Below, piece after piece: positions 1 to 8,974 of a DNA stretch of 64,000 nt (positions are counted from its first letter, which is position 1; each line of letters opens with the position of its first letter). The DNA is from VAXT01 sp963774625 (GTDB lineage: Bacteria > Actinomycetota > Thermoleophilia > Gaiellales > Gaiellaceae). The stretch is taken from contig CAVZFQ010000018.1 in NCBI GenBank assembly GCA_963774625.1, forward strand, positions 62,001 through 126,000. The letters are read 5' to 3'. The notes under the pieces are model-generated. The model saw nothing but the letters and a program-made list of their open reading frames with translations, had not been told where the DNA came from and made no database searches. A program made the position numbers and the translations under genes.

Positions 1-39
1 GAGGTGCTCGCCCTCGAGGACCGGCCGACGCAGGAAAAG

Positions 40-2720
40 CGCGTCGTCGAAGTAATGGCCTAGGTAACCGGCTGTCGATTGCGCCGAGTCGCTGCATGAA
101 GAAGCCACCCAGTAGCAGCACCGCGCGACGGCGAGGAACGAGAGCGCGCGAGTGATCGAGCTCAGGAAGGCGAGGTCGTAGAGGAAGAGCTTCGCGAGGG
201 CCAGGCCGAAGAGGCCGAGGCCGGAGAGACGGAGCCAGCGGAGCTCGCGCTGCAGCCCGACGTAGAGGGCGACGAGACCGATCACGCCCCAGAAAGCGCT
301 CACGCCCGAGTGCCCGCGCTGGAAGTCGGTCGCGACACTCGCGCCGCCGATTCTCTCCGCCAGGCCGAGGATCGCGAGCGAGCCTGCATAGATGGCGAGC
401 AGGGCGGATACAGCAAACGACGTCTTGCGCTGCTCATGGCGCGAGAAGTGGCCAAAGGCGAGGGCGCGCGATCGTGAAGAGGAGAGCGGGGACGACGTCC
501 TCGGGGTGCGGGTTGGATTAGAAAAGATCCACGACCGGCGCGTCGATCCCGAGTGCATGGAGGAAGGAAAGCCAGAGAAATGCGAGGGAGGCGATCTCGA
601 GCCGGCGCTCGCCGGTCCGAGCGGACAGCGCGACGAGCGTGGCGGCCGTAGCTGCCCACACGAGAGCGAGCCAGGTGCCTGAGAGCAGCTCCGATGTGGC
701 CAAGGCGGCTACGACGAGAGCGGGCGACCAGAGCACGTGCTGAGGTCACGATCGCGACGGTGGACGACCACGCCGACGGCCGCGTAGAGAGCGGCGACTC
801 CGAGCAGCGAGTAGTTCTCCCAATCTCGGTCGTGAGCAGGACCACGCCGGCGACCGCGAGCCCGATGCTCGCGAGCACGAACCCGGCGACGAACGGGAAG
901 GCCGGTGCTCAGCGGCGGCAAGCCTGTCGATCAATGCTCCGATCCCGACGGCGGCGCCGGCGACCAGGGCGGCGTAGCCACGAGGGTCGCCGTCTAGATG
1001 AAGGTCGAACAGGACGGCCTCGAGGAGGACGGCGCAGAGCCACGCGATGCCGCCGAACCGGATCTCGAGCGACGAGAGCCGATGCCAGAGGACGAGAGTG
1101 ACGAGAGCAGCAAGGCCACAGAGGCCAGTGACGCCGACGTGGCCACAGTCGAAGGCCGCGGGATCGTCGGGAGCGATCCGCTCGGCGAGCTCGAGATCCG
1201 AGCGAAGCTGCGTACAGCGCGGCCAGGGCCGAGGTCCAGCCAGCGAGCGATCGCCAGAGGGGCTGCGCGCTGCGGAAGGCTACGAGCAGCGGCGCAACCA
1301 GCGCGAAAATGCCGCAGAATCGCTCGTGACGAGTCCCACGGCTTGGTGTAGAACGCGAAGATGAAGCACAGAGGGCGAAGGAGATGACGGCGACGACGCA
1401 GTACGCGGGATTCTCGGTGACGTGTAGAGCTGGTAGAGCGGGGCCTCACAGAAGATAGCGTGCACGAAGGCGCAGATCAGGTAGGCAAGGGCGGCACCTG
1501 GTACTTGAGCTCGTTGGCGCGCGTGCGAGCCAGGCGAGGACGGCTGCCTCTGCGCACAGGCGAAGGTCAGCGCGGGGCCGGACAGGATGATCGCGACTGA
1601 GAACTCCGAGCCAGAGAGCGACCACGGCGATGAACGCGCTGAGATCACGCTGGCGCGCACGAGGGAACAGGATGGCGGCGACCAGAGACTAGACGAAGCG
1701 GCGGCAGAGCAGGACACATTAGTCGGTGAAGTCGAAGAGCGCGACGCTTGCGACTAGGCCAGCAGTGCGCAGAGGAGGATGAGCGACGGGGAAGAGACGA
1801 GAGCGTTACTCGCTCGAGGCGAATCTGAAGAGAGACGGCGGACGAGAGGTAGAGGAGATAGAAGGCTGCGGCGACGGCAACGGCGCTACGTCGGTGACTC
1901 CCGTGAGTGAGAGCTAGAGGGACTGACAGATAGTAGAGAGGAGAGAGGCAGAGAGCAACGGCTCACAGCGGCGGAGAATAGAGACAGAGGAAGAGCGGCA
2001 AACATGACGGCGGAGAAGGCGGTACAGATAGGGCTCGACTCGCGTATTGGAGAGAGATCGCGCGGGTGAGAGAATGGCGCGGATCAGGCAGAGGAAGGCA
2101 ATCAGCTCAGAAGAACAGGACAGAGCTGTCACAGTCGCTACGGCTGAGATGAAGGCTGAGAGAACGAGTGAGATCTAGCGTGGAAAGAGGTAGTACAGAG
2201 CGGTGGCTGAGAGCAGCGTAGCGTAAAGAGGGCGATCTCTGCTCGGGCAGCGGAGAGAGCGGAGTGAACGGTAGTAGGAGCGATGCAGACAGAGGAAGGC
2301 GCGGAAGACGAGGAGCGAAGAGAGCGCGCGGAGGCTGACGAGCTCGACGGGGCAGATCCAGATCGGTTCACGGCGAGCACGAAGAAGAAGACGATTCAGA
2401 GCAGCGTCACGATTCCGCGGGCGCAGGAGAGCGCTTCGGGCAGAGAAGATCGTAGAGGGACACGTAGCGGTATAGGAGAGAGGCGATCATGAGATGCTCG
2501 TTCCAGGCCGGGTCGATGGGTTTGGCCGGAGGAGCTTTGGGAGGAGGAGGAGGAGGCGGCGGAGGAGACGGCGGCGGCGGGACTGGGCGCCGTTGAGATT
2601 GGCGCATCGGTGGAGGGGCCCCGCGAGCGCGAGCTCGCGGAGCTCGCGGAGCTCCTGTTCGAGCGCGGCCAGGCGCCGAGCGAAGTCGTCGAGCCGGGAG
2701 GACAAGTCAGCTGTAGTCAT
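40..2720 (-). pseudogene. Broken DUF2339-type polytopic membrane protein gene
   Basis: Read on the minus strand, the stretch starts with a heptad-like coiled coil (MTTADLSSRLDDFARRLAAL) at 2720, then a proline-rich linker near 2550, then hydrophobic helices scattered over all three frames. Near 1000-1200 one frame reads about 70 residues of membrane helices, and near 150-420 another reads WGVIGLVALYVGL and LFLYDLAFLSSITRALSFL. A coiled coil, proline linker, many helices and this C-terminal motif are typical of the DUF2339 family of unknown function. At least six frame changes and in-frame stops interrupt it, and 1740-2400 is unusually purine-rich on the plus strand. It may be a true pseudogene or poor consensus sequence. 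The family call is from remembered patterns. The gene may run past the left edge of the window. Confidence 0.6.
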
Positions 2721-2955
2721 CGTCGTCCTCGTCGTAGTACTCGTCGTAGTCGAAATTGTCGGGGACGTTGCCGATGCACGACCGCCCGACGTGGAGATCG
2801 ACCGACTTCGCCCGCCTGCCGGGACGAGGACGCTGCTCGCAGACTCGCCAGTTCCTGCGCACGATCACGCCCAGATCCCCGCCGCCGATGACCTCGTATC
2901 CCAGGCCGGCATCGTCGAGGAGCTCCTGCGCCACATCGAGCCGCTTGCCTTCCAC
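2707..2955 (-). CDS. Small PASTA-domain-like protein, N-terminus uncertain
   Basis: The frame encodes about 82 residues beginning VEGKRLDVAQELLDDAGLGY from a GTG, followed by a Val/Ile-rich core and an Asp/Tyr-rich acidic tail. The opening (two small residues, Ala-X-X-L-L-X-X-A-G-L) is the usual start of a PASTA repeat, a domain that binds peptidoglycan stem peptides or acts as a spacer. Upstream in the same frame lies a hydrophobic stretch ending AFIAGGCGG, which resembles a lipoprotein signal, but no ATG, GTG or TTG precedes it before a TAG stop. Either the start is the GTG at 2955 or a frameshift separates the signal peptide from the domain. It ends 14 nt inside the start of the broken DUF2339 gene, so the two were probably co-transcribed. 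Confidence 0.6.
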   Translation of the reverse strand: MEGKRLDVAQELLDDAGLGYEVIGGGDLGVIVRRNWRVCEQRPRPGRRAKSVDLHVGRSCIGNVPDNFDYDEYYDEDDDDYS

Positions 2956-3052
2956 GTAGGAACTGCGGGCCTCGCCGCCGCAGCCTCCTGCAATGAAGGC
3001 AGGAACAGCGCGAAGCGAGGTGTATATGCATGTTGTATAGATAGAAACCTGC

Positions 3053-3058
3053 TATGTT
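3053..3058 (+). promoter_or_regulatory. Possible extended -10 for prfA
   Basis: TGC followed by TATGTT gives an extended -10 element (TGN-TATGTT) 35 bases before the prfA ATG. No good -35 is seen. The surrounding 60 bases are AT-richer than the rest of the window, as expected of a promoter. This is inferred from the sequence only. Confidence 0.35.
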
Positions 3059-3093
3059 CAAGACCCGCTGGCAGCGGCGGTACCCTTGTCCAG

Positions 3094-4143
3094 ATGGCTG
3101 CAATCGACTCACTCGTCGACGACCTCGAGCGCTCGTACAACGAAACGAAGGAGCGCCTGTCCGACCCTGCCGTCTACAACGATCATCGCGAAGCGGCCGA
3201 CGTCGGCCGCCGGCTGAAAGAGCTCGAAGTGCCGCACAAGCTCGCGACGGAATGGCGCGAGGTCCGGGCCGACCTGACCGCTGCCGAGGCCGACGGCGAG
3301 CTCCGGGAGCTCGTTCCCGAGTACGAGGCCCGCCTCGAGCACCTCGAGGAAGAGTTGAAGCTGGCCCTCGTCGAGACCGACCCCGCCGACAGCAAGGACG
3401 TGCTCGTCGAGATCCGCCAGGGCGTGGGCGGCGACGAGGCCGCCCTCTGGGCCGCCGACCTGCACCGGATGCTCACGCGCTACGCCGAGCGTCGCGGGTT
3501 CAAGACCGAGACGTTGTCGGCGAGTCACAGCGAGGGCGGCGGCTTCAAGGAGATCACCTTCGCCGTCAAGGGCGAGGGCGCCTACTCGGTATTCAAGTGG
3601 GAGGGCGGAACGCATCGTGTCCAGCGCGTGCCGCAGACGGAGTCGCAGGGGCGGGTCCACACCTCGACCGCCACCGTGGCCGTCATGCCCGAGGCGGAGG
3701 AGGTCGAGGTCGAGATCGACGAGAACGAGCTCAAGATCGACGTGTACCGCTCCACCGGCCCGGGCGGCCAGAGCGTCAACACGACCGACTCGGCCGTGCG
3801 CATCACGCACGTTCCGACCGGCGTCGTCGTCGCGATGCAGGACGAGAAGTCCCAGCTCCAGAACAAGGCGAAGGCGATGCGTGTCCTCCGCGCGCGTCTT
3901 TACGAGCTCGAGCGGGCCAAGCAGCGCGAGGAGCAGGACGCCGCGCGCCGCTCGCAGATCGGCTCCGGCGAGCGCGCGGAGAAGATTCGGACGTACAACT
4001 ACGCAGAGAGCCGCGTCACCGACCACCGAGTCAAACTGACGCAGCACCGGCTGGACGCGATCCTCGAAGGCGAGCTCGACGACTTCACCGAGGCTCTGGC
4101 CGCTGAGGAACGGCAGCGCGCGCTCGAGACGGCGTCTGCTTGA
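3094..4143 (+). CDS. prfA: Peptide chain release factor 1
   Basis: This 349-residue protein has the normal length and architecture of RF1, the cytoplasmic factor that recognises UAA and UAG and triggers hydrolysis of peptidyl-tRNA. The catalytic GGQ lies at residues 224-226 within STGPGGQSVNTTDSAV, and the PCRF domain precedes it. The C-terminal part has the typical RTYNYAESRVTDHR motif. The ATG at 3094 is chosen because homology starts there; the frame is open far upstream, but that part is a shadow of the minus-strand genes. No clear Shine-Dalgarno is present. Its stop overlaps the start of prmC, whose product methylates this GGQ glutamine, so the pair forms a functional operon. Confidence 0.97.
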   Translation: MAAIDSLVDDLERSYNETKERLSDPAVYNDHREAADVGRRLKELEVPHKLATEWREVRADLTAAEADGELRELVPEYEARLEHLEEELKLALVETDPADSKDVLVEIRQGVGGDEAALWAADLHRMLTRYAERRGFKTETLSASHSEGGGFKEITFAVKGEGAYSVFKWEGGTHRVQRVPQTESQGRVHTSTATVAVMPEAEEVEVEIDENELKIDVYRSTGPGGQSVNTTDSAVRITHVPTGVVVAMQDEKSQLQNKAKAMRVLRARLYELERAKQREEQDAARRSQIGSGERAEKIRTYNYAESRVTDHRVKLTQHRLDAILEGELDDFTEALAAEERQRALETASA

Positions 4144-4973
4144 AAGCACGCGAGGCGCTGGACGTCGCCGCCGGGGAGCTGGCCGAAGCCGGCTGTCCCT
4201 CGCCGCGCGCCGACGCGGAGTGGCTGCTCGCCGAAGCGCTGAACGTGTCGCGCAGCGACCTGCAGGCGGACGGAACACGAGAGCTGTCGCCCGAGAACGC
4301 AGTTGACTTCCGCCGGGCGATCGCGCGGCGCGCGGCCCGCGAGCCGCTGGCCTACATCCTCGGCTCGTGGGGCTTTCGACGGCTCGAGCTTCGCGTCGAC
4401 AGGCGTGTGCTGATCCCTCGACCCGAGACCGAGGTGCTGGTCGAACGGAGCCTCGCGCTCCTCGCCGGAATCGAGCGGCCGCGGGTGCTCGACATCGGCG
4501 TCGGGTCCGGCGCAGTCGCGCTGGCGATCGCCGCCGAGCACGCGGGCGCGCAGGTCGTCGCCACGGACAGTTCCAACGGCGCGCTGGCGGTCGCCGAGGA
4601 GAACCGACCGAGAGTGGGGCTCGAAGGAAGGGTCGAGCTCGTCGAGGGCGAGCTCTTCGCCGGCCTGGCCGGGCCCTTCGACCTCGTCGTGTCGAACCCG
4701 CCGTACGTCGATCCGGCGGACATCGAAAGTCTCGATCCGGAGGTGCGCGACTACGAGCCTCGGGAGGCGCTCGTCGCGAGCGGCGTCACTGAGGCGGTCG
4801 CAGCCGGCGCACCCGAAGTGCTCGTGGCGGGAGGCGTTCTGGCGCTCGAGGTTGCAGACGGCAAGGCAGCCGAGGTCACGGCGATGCTCGACGAGGGCGG
4901 CTACGAAGAGATCACAGTGACGCGCGACCTCGCGGAGCGGGAACGGATCGTCGATGGACGAACGCGTCGTTGA
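4140..4973 (+). CDS. prmC: Release factor glutamine methyltransferase
   Basis: PrmC (HemK) transfers a methyl group from S-adenosylmethionine to the glutamine of the GGQ motif in RF1 and RF2. The 277-residue protein has an N-terminal helical domain, a SAM-binding DIGVGSGAVALA motif near residue 120, and the catalytic NPPY at 186-189. The TTG start at 4140 overlaps the prfA stop by two bases, a classic coupled arrangement, and its end overlaps tsaC by 20 bases. The prfA-prmC-tsaC order is common in Gram-positive bacteria. Confidence 0.95.
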   Translation: MKAREALDVAAGELAEAGCPSPRADAEWLLAEALNVSRSDLQADGTRELSPENAVDFRRAIARRAAREPLAYILGSWGFRRLELRVDRRVLIPRPETEVLVERSLALLAGIERPRVLDIGVGSGAVALAIAAEHAGAQVVATDSSNGALAVAEENRPRVGLEGRVELVEGELFAGLAGPFDLVVSNPPYVDPADIESLDPEVRDYEPREALVASGVTEAVAAGAPEVLVAGGVLALEVADGKAAEVTAMLDEGGYEEITVTRDLAERERIVDGRTRR

Positions 4974-5544
4974 ACAGGCGGTGACCGCCCTGCGGGCGGG
5001 TCAGCCGGTCCTGCTGCCGACGGACACGGTCTACGGCCTGTGCGCCGATCCGGACCGCGCGGAGCCGGTGCAGCGGCTCTACGAGCTGAAGGGTCGTGCG
5101 GCAAAGCAGCCGACGGCGCTGGTGGCCGCCGACTTGGAGAGGCTGATCCAGTGCGTTCCCGAGCTGCGAGGGCGCGCGATCCTGCCCGGTCCGTTCACGT
5201 TGATCCTCCCGAACCCGGCGAGGCGCTACCCCTGGCTGACCGGCGACCGCCCTGAGACGATCGGCGTCCGCGTGCCCGAGCTGTCCGGACCGGGCCGCGC
5301 GGTGCTCGACGCCGTTGGGGCCATCGCGGCCACGAGCGCAAATCTGCCCGGCCGGCCCGACCCGCGAACGCTCGACGAAGTTCCCGCCGAGATCCGTGAG
5401 GGCTGCGGCGCGCTCGTCGACGGTGGAGAGTTGCCGGGCACGCCGTCGACCGTCATTGACCTCACCAGCCGCAAGCCCATCGTCGTTCGCGAGGGCGCTG
5501 TTTCGGCTTCGGAAGCGCTCGCGCGCCTCGGCTCCCTCGTCTAG
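4954..5544 (+). CDS. tsaC: L-threonylcarbamoyladenylate synthase (Sua5/YrdC/YwlC family)
   Basis: The enzyme makes threonylcarbamoyl-AMP from threonine, bicarbonate and ATP, the first step of the t6A modification of ANN-decoding tRNAs. The 196 residues carry the family signatures LPTDTVYGLCADP near the N-terminus, LKGRAAKQPTAL, the nucleotide-binding ATSANLPG, and PSTVIDL near the C-terminus. It lacks the C-terminal Sua5 extension, so it is the short TsaC/YwlC form. The ATG lies inside the end of prmC, which implies translational coupling. Confidence 0.93.
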   Translation: MDERVVEQAVTALRAGQPVLLPTDTVYGLCADPDRAEPVQRLYELKGRAAKQPTALVAADLERLIQCVPELRGRAILPGPFTLILPNPARRYPWLTGDRPETIGVRVPELSGPGRAVLDAVGAIAATSANLPGRPDPRTLDEVPAEIREGCGALVDGGELPGTPSTVIDLTSRKPIVVREGAVSASEALARLGSLV

Positions 5545-5553
5545 TCGGCCAAG

Positions 5554-5559
5554 TACGAT
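5554..5559 (+). promoter_or_regulatory. -10 hexamer TACGAT, leaderless glyA
   Basis: TACGAT ends exactly six bases before the GTG of glyA, so transcription would start at or next to the start codon. No Shine-Dalgarno is present. The same 6-nt spacing recurs at six or more other genes in this window. Confidence 0.55.
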
Positions 5560-5565
5560 CTCTTC

Positions 5566-6852
5566 GTGGCCGTAGCGCAGGAAACACTGAAGCAGCTCCG
5601 CACCGCGGGGCTCACCGAGATCGACCCGGAGATCGCCGAGCTCCTCGGCCGCGAGCTCGAGCGGCAGCGCGGCCAGATCGAGCTCATCGCCTCCGAGAAC
5701 TTCACGTGGCCGAGCATCTTCGAGGCAGTCGGAAGCGTCCCGACGAACAAGTACGCCGAGGGCTACCCGGGCAAGCGCTATTACGGCGGCTGCGAGGTCA
5801 TCGACGAGATCGAGCAGACGGCCATCGACCGCGCGAAGGCGCTTTTCGGCGCCGAGCACGCAAACGTCCAGCCACACGCGGGCGCGCAGACGAACATGGC
5901 CGTCTATCTCGCCGCGCTCAAGCCCGGCGACACGATCCTGTCGCTCGAGCTCTCGCACGGCGGCCACCTCACGCACGGCCTCAAGGTCAACTTTTCTGGG
6001 CGCCTCTACACGATCGCCCACTACGGAGTCAGCCGCGAGACGAACATGGTCGACTACGACGACGTCCTCAAGCTGGCCAAAGATGTCCGCCCGCAGCTGA
6101 TCATCTGCGGGGGGTCCGCCTATCCCCGAACCGTCGAAGCCGATCGCTTCCGTCAGATCGCCGACGAGGTCGACGCCCTGCTCCTCTGCGACATGGCGCA
6201 CTTCGCGGGGCTGGTCGCCGCCGGGTTGCACCCGAACCCGGTGCCGCACTGCGACTTCGTCACCTCGACGACGCACAAGACGCTCGCCGGCCCGCGCGCG
6301 GGCTTCATCCTCTGCAAGGAGGAGCACGCGCAGGCGATCGACCGTGCAGTCTTCCCGGGCATGCAGGGCGGCCCGCTTTGCCACGCGATCGCGGCCAAGG
6401 CGTCCTGCTTCAGGATCGCCGCCACCGAAGCCTTCCGCGATTACCAGCAGCAGGTGCGCACGAACGCGGACACGCTCTCCGACACGCTGCAGGAGGGAGG
6501 CCTCGACGTCCTCACCGGAGGCACCGACACGCACCTGCTCCAGGTCGATCTACGCGGCACCGACTGGACGGGCAAGGCTGCCGAAGAGCGCCTGGACGAG
6601 GTGAAGCTGACCGTCAACCGCAACACGGTGCCCTTCGACGAGCAGCCGCCGACCGTGGCGTCCGGCATCCGCATCGGCACCCCGGCAGCGACCATGCGCG
6701 GCTTCGACGACGAAGACTTTCGCGAGGTCGGCAACGTGATCGTCGGCGCGCTGGGCGAGTCGCCCGACATCGCCGCGCTGGCCGCCCGTAGCGAGGCGCT
6801 CTGCCAGAAGCGGCCTCTGTACCCGGGTTTCCGCGGGTACCCCACGTATTGA
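5566..6852 (+). CDS. glyA: Serine hydroxymethyltransferase
   Basis: This PLP enzyme interconverts serine and glycine and loads tetrahydrofolate with a one-carbon unit, feeding purine, thymidylate and methionine synthesis in the cytosol. The 428-residue length is normal. The PLP lysine is K238 in STTHKTLAGPR, and the family motifs LIASENF, NKYAEGYPGKRYYGG and PGMQGGP are intact. The GTG start follows a -10-like TACGAT by six bases with no ribosome binding site, so it is probably leaderless. The gene lies 21 bases after tsaC in the same direction. Confidence 0.97.
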   Translation: MAVAQETLKQLRTAGLTEIDPEIAELLGRELERQRGQIELIASENFTWPSIFEAVGSVPTNKYAEGYPGKRYYGGCEVIDEIEQTAIDRAKALFGAEHANVQPHAGAQTNMAVYLAALKPGDTILSLELSHGGHLTHGLKVNFSGRLYTIAHYGVSRETNMVDYDDVLKLAKDVRPQLIICGGSAYPRTVEADRFRQIADEVDALLLCDMAHFAGLVAAGLHPNPVPHCDFVTSTTHKTLAGPRAGFILCKEEHAQAIDRAVFPGMQGGPLCHAIAAKASCFRIAATEAFRDYQQQVRTNADTLSDTLQEGGLDVLTGGTDTHLLQVDLRGTDWTGKAAEERLDEVKLTVNRNTVPFDEQPPTVASGIRIGTPAATMRGFDDEDFREVGNVIVGALGESPDIAALAARSEALCQKRPLYPGFRGYPTY

Positions 6853-6907
6853 CGTTGACGTTGGTGGTAAATCCGTTCGTGTCGACCGGTCAGTTCCGAC
6901 GGACGCA

Positions 6908-6982
6908 CGGGCAAAGCCCGAGCATCCTGAAGCCGGCGCCGCAGGCGGCGCCTTGGGCCGCGTGACGCCGGAAGGCGTCACG
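6908..6982 (+). promoter_or_regulatory. Three consecutive hairpins over the upp translation start
   Basis: Three perfect inverted repeats follow each other: CGGGC-aaa-GCCCG at 6908-6920, GGCGCC/GGCGCC at 6935-6952, and a 9-bp stem CGTGACGCC with a 4-base loop at 6961-6982. The last overlaps the first codons of upp. They could hide the start region or act as an attenuator. There is no T-tract, so a plain terminator is less likely. Confidence 0.4.
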
Positions 6983-7597
6983 GTCGTCACGCATCCGCTG
7001 GTCCAGCACAAGCTGTCGTACCTGCGCGACAAGGAGACTCCGACAGTCCACTTCCGCAAGCTCGTCAACGAGGTGACGCTGCTCCTCACCTACGAGGCGA
7101 CGAAGGACTTCCCGACCGAGGACGTCGAGATCGAGACCCCGCTCGAGAAGACGATCGTGCAGAAGATCTCGGGCAAGAAGGTCGCCGTCTGCCCGGTGCT
7201 GCGTGCCGGTGTGGGCATGCTCGACGGCGTCCTGTCGCTCGTCTCCAGCGCTCGCGTCGGCTTCATCGGCATGTACCGCGACGAGGAGACGCTGCAGCCG
7301 GTCGAGTACTTCGTAAAGCTCCCCAACGACCTCGCCGAGCGCGACGCAATCGTGCTCGATCCGATGCTGGCGACCGGCCGTTCGAGCTCAGCGGCAGTGA
7401 ACTCGGTGAAGGCCGCCGGCGCCAAGAGCGTGGTCCTCGTCTGCCTCGTCGCCGCTCCGGAGGGGATCGAGCACATGCGCTCTGAGCATCCCGATGTGGA
7501 GATCGTGTGCGCGTCGATCGACCGCGGTCTGGACGACAACGGCTTCATCGTCCCCGGGCTCGGCGACGCAGGCGACCGCCTGTACGGGACGAAGTAG
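6953..7597 (+). CDS. upp: Uracil phosphoribosyltransferase
   Basis: Upp salvages uracil by joining it to PRPP to give UMP. The 214-residue protein shows the PRPP-binding loop in IVLDPMLATGRSSSAAV and the uracil-binding C-terminal motif GFIVPGLGDAGDRLYGTK, both complete, plus the HPLVQHKL N-terminal signature. The start is uncertain: TTG at 6953 and GTG at 6962 are in frame, and both lie between hairpins. The gene is 100 bases after glyA and its TAG stop overlaps the -10-like TAGCCT before the next gene. Confidence 0.95.
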   Translation: MGRVTPEGVTVVTHPLVQHKLSYLRDKETPTVHFRKLVNEVTLLLTYEATKDFPTEDVEIETPLEKTIVQKISGKKVAVCPVLRAGVGMLDGVLSLVSSARVGFIGMYRDEETLQPVEYFVKLPNDLAERDAIVLDPMLATGRSSSAAVNSVKAAGAKSVVLVCLVAAPEGIEHMRSEHPDVEIVCASIDRGLDDNGFIVPGLGDAGDRLYGTK

Positions 7598-7608
7598 CCT
7601 AGGCCCTC

Positions 7609-8736
7609 ATGCTTGACACCCTCCGAGCGAACCCCGAGGTCATCTGGGGTTTCCTGCTCGCCCTCGGCGTCGTCCTCGTCCTGACACCGGCGGTCGGCCG
7701 CTTCGCGCGGATCCTCGGCGTGGTCGACGAGCCCGGCGAGACGAGGCGCATCCACGTCCGGCCCATCCCACGGCTCGGCGGCATCGCGATCCTGCTCGGG
7801 ATCTTCGTGCCCGCGCTCGCGTTCCTCGAGCTCGACGGGCCGTACCGGGGAATCCTGCTCGGGGCGGCTGTGGCGACCTGCGTCGGCGTCGTGGACGACT
7901 TCCGCGGGCTGCCCTGGTGGGCGAAGCTCGGTGGCCAGGGAACGGCGGCTGCGATCGCGATCGGCTTCGGCGTCACCGTCGACAAATTCACGTTCCCGGT
8001 GATCGGGATCCACGACCTGCCGGACGGCGTGGCGATCGTGGCCACGTTCGTCTGGATCGTGGCGATCATGAACATGGTCAACTTCCTCGACGGGATGGAC
8101 GGCCTCGCCGCCGGCATCTGCGGCATCGCGGGTGGCACCTTCGCGGTGATCGCGCTCTCGCTGGGGAGCCCGCAGGCCGCGATCCTGTCGGCGATCGTCG
8201 CCGGCGCCTGCTTCGGCTTCCTGCACCACAACTTCTATCCGGCTCGAATCTTCATGGGCGACTCCGGGGCGCTCCTGCTCGGCTTCATCCTCGCCACGCT
8301 GTCGGTCGAGGGCCTGCTCAAGACGGCCGCGACCGTGGCCCTGTTCTTCCCGTTGCTCGTCCTCGCGATCCCGATCGTCGACACGGCCTTCGTGATCGCG
8401 AAGCGGCTCAAGTACCGGCAGCCGCTCCACGAGGCCGACCGCACGCACCTCCATCACCGCTTCGTGAACATCGGGTTCTCGCAGCGCCGTGCCGCGCTCT
8501 ACATGTACGGGTGGTGCGCGACGCTCGCCGCAGCGGCTCTCGCCACGCGCTTCCTCCCACCGCGTCCCCACGGCGAGCTCGACATCTCGCACGCCGTCAT
8601 CGACGCCCTGATCGGGCTCCTGGCGATCGCGACGTCGGTCTACATCGTCTACCTGCTCGAGATCGTGAAGCTCATGAACCCGCGCATCCGCCGCCGCGAG
8701 GCGGAGGCCCGGGCCCAGGAGCGGGTCAGCGCCTAA
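7609..8736 (+). CDS. Undecaprenyl-phosphate N-acetylglucosamine-1-phosphate transferase (WecA/TagO type)
   Basis: A glycosyltransferase family 4 membrane enzyme that transfers a sugar-1-phosphate from a UDP-sugar to undecaprenyl phosphate, the first membrane step for wall polymers or O-antigen-like glycans. The 375 residues form about ten hydrophobic helices. Conserved motifs are VGVVDDFRGL (metal/Asp-Asp), NFLDGMDGLAAG, FMGDSGAL and HLHHR. The HLHHR form fits WecA/TagO better than MraY, but the exact sugar cannot be read. TAGCCT ends eight bases before the ATG, so it may be leaderless. It precedes the ATP synthase cluster, a placement seen in actinobacteria. Confidence 0.85.
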   Translation: MLDTLRANPEVIWGFLLALGVVLVLTPAVGRFARILGVVDEPGETRRIHVRPIPRLGGIAILLGIFVPALAFLELDGPYRGILLGAAVATCVGVVDDFRGLPWWAKLGGQGTAAAIAIGFGVTVDKFTFPVIGIHDLPDGVAIVATFVWIVAIMNMVNFLDGMDGLAAGICGIAGGTFAVIALSLGSPQAAILSAIVAGACFGFLHHNFYPARIFMGDSGALLLGFILATLSVEGLLKTAATVALFFPLLVLAIPIVDTAFVIAKRLKYRQPLHEADRTHLHHRFVNIGFSQRRAALYMYGWCATLAAAALATRFLPPRPHGELDISHAVIDALIGLLAIATSVYIVYLLEIVKLMNPRIRRREAEARAQERVSA

Positions 8737-8900
8737 GGAGGGTCTGGCGAAATGGATCTGTGCGCGCCGGGCCGCGCTGCTCGCCCCGAGGCCGCGTCCT
8801 CAGTCGGGCCAATAGTGAACAACTATTGGCCCTCCCTGCGTCCTTGCCTCGGAACGACCATCGCACCCCGGCGACGAGTCAATTCCGCCAAACCCTCCTA
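8736..8900. repeat. 165-nt imperfect palindrome between wecA-like gene and atp genes
   Basis: The outer arms AGGAGGGTCTGGCGAAAT (8736-8753) and ATTCCGCCAAACCCTCCT (8883-8900) are complementary at 16 of 18 positions. The centre is a perfect 11-bp stem GGGCCAATAGT (8806-8816), a five-base loop GAACA, and its complement (8822-8832). Between these the arms still share complementary blocks such as CCGAGGC with GCCTCGG. The whole element can fold into one long hairpin on either strand. It has no open reading frame. It could be a MITE-like element or a structured terminator; no T-tract follows. Confidence 0.65.
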
Positions 8901-8974
8901 GCTACAAGGTTGGTCAGTTTCCGCAAAGCCATGCGGCTTTCAGCTGTTACAAGCTTTGGTATGCTCGCGCTTGG

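Noticed and set aside
2494..3093. Upstream in-frame extension of prfA
   Set aside because: It covers the minus-strand PASTA and DUF2339 genes, is Arg-rich, and has no RF1 homology.
4912..6534. Long minus-strand open frame opposite tsaC and glyA
   Set aside because: It is the complement of conserved sense genes with strong codon bias and has no recognisable domain.
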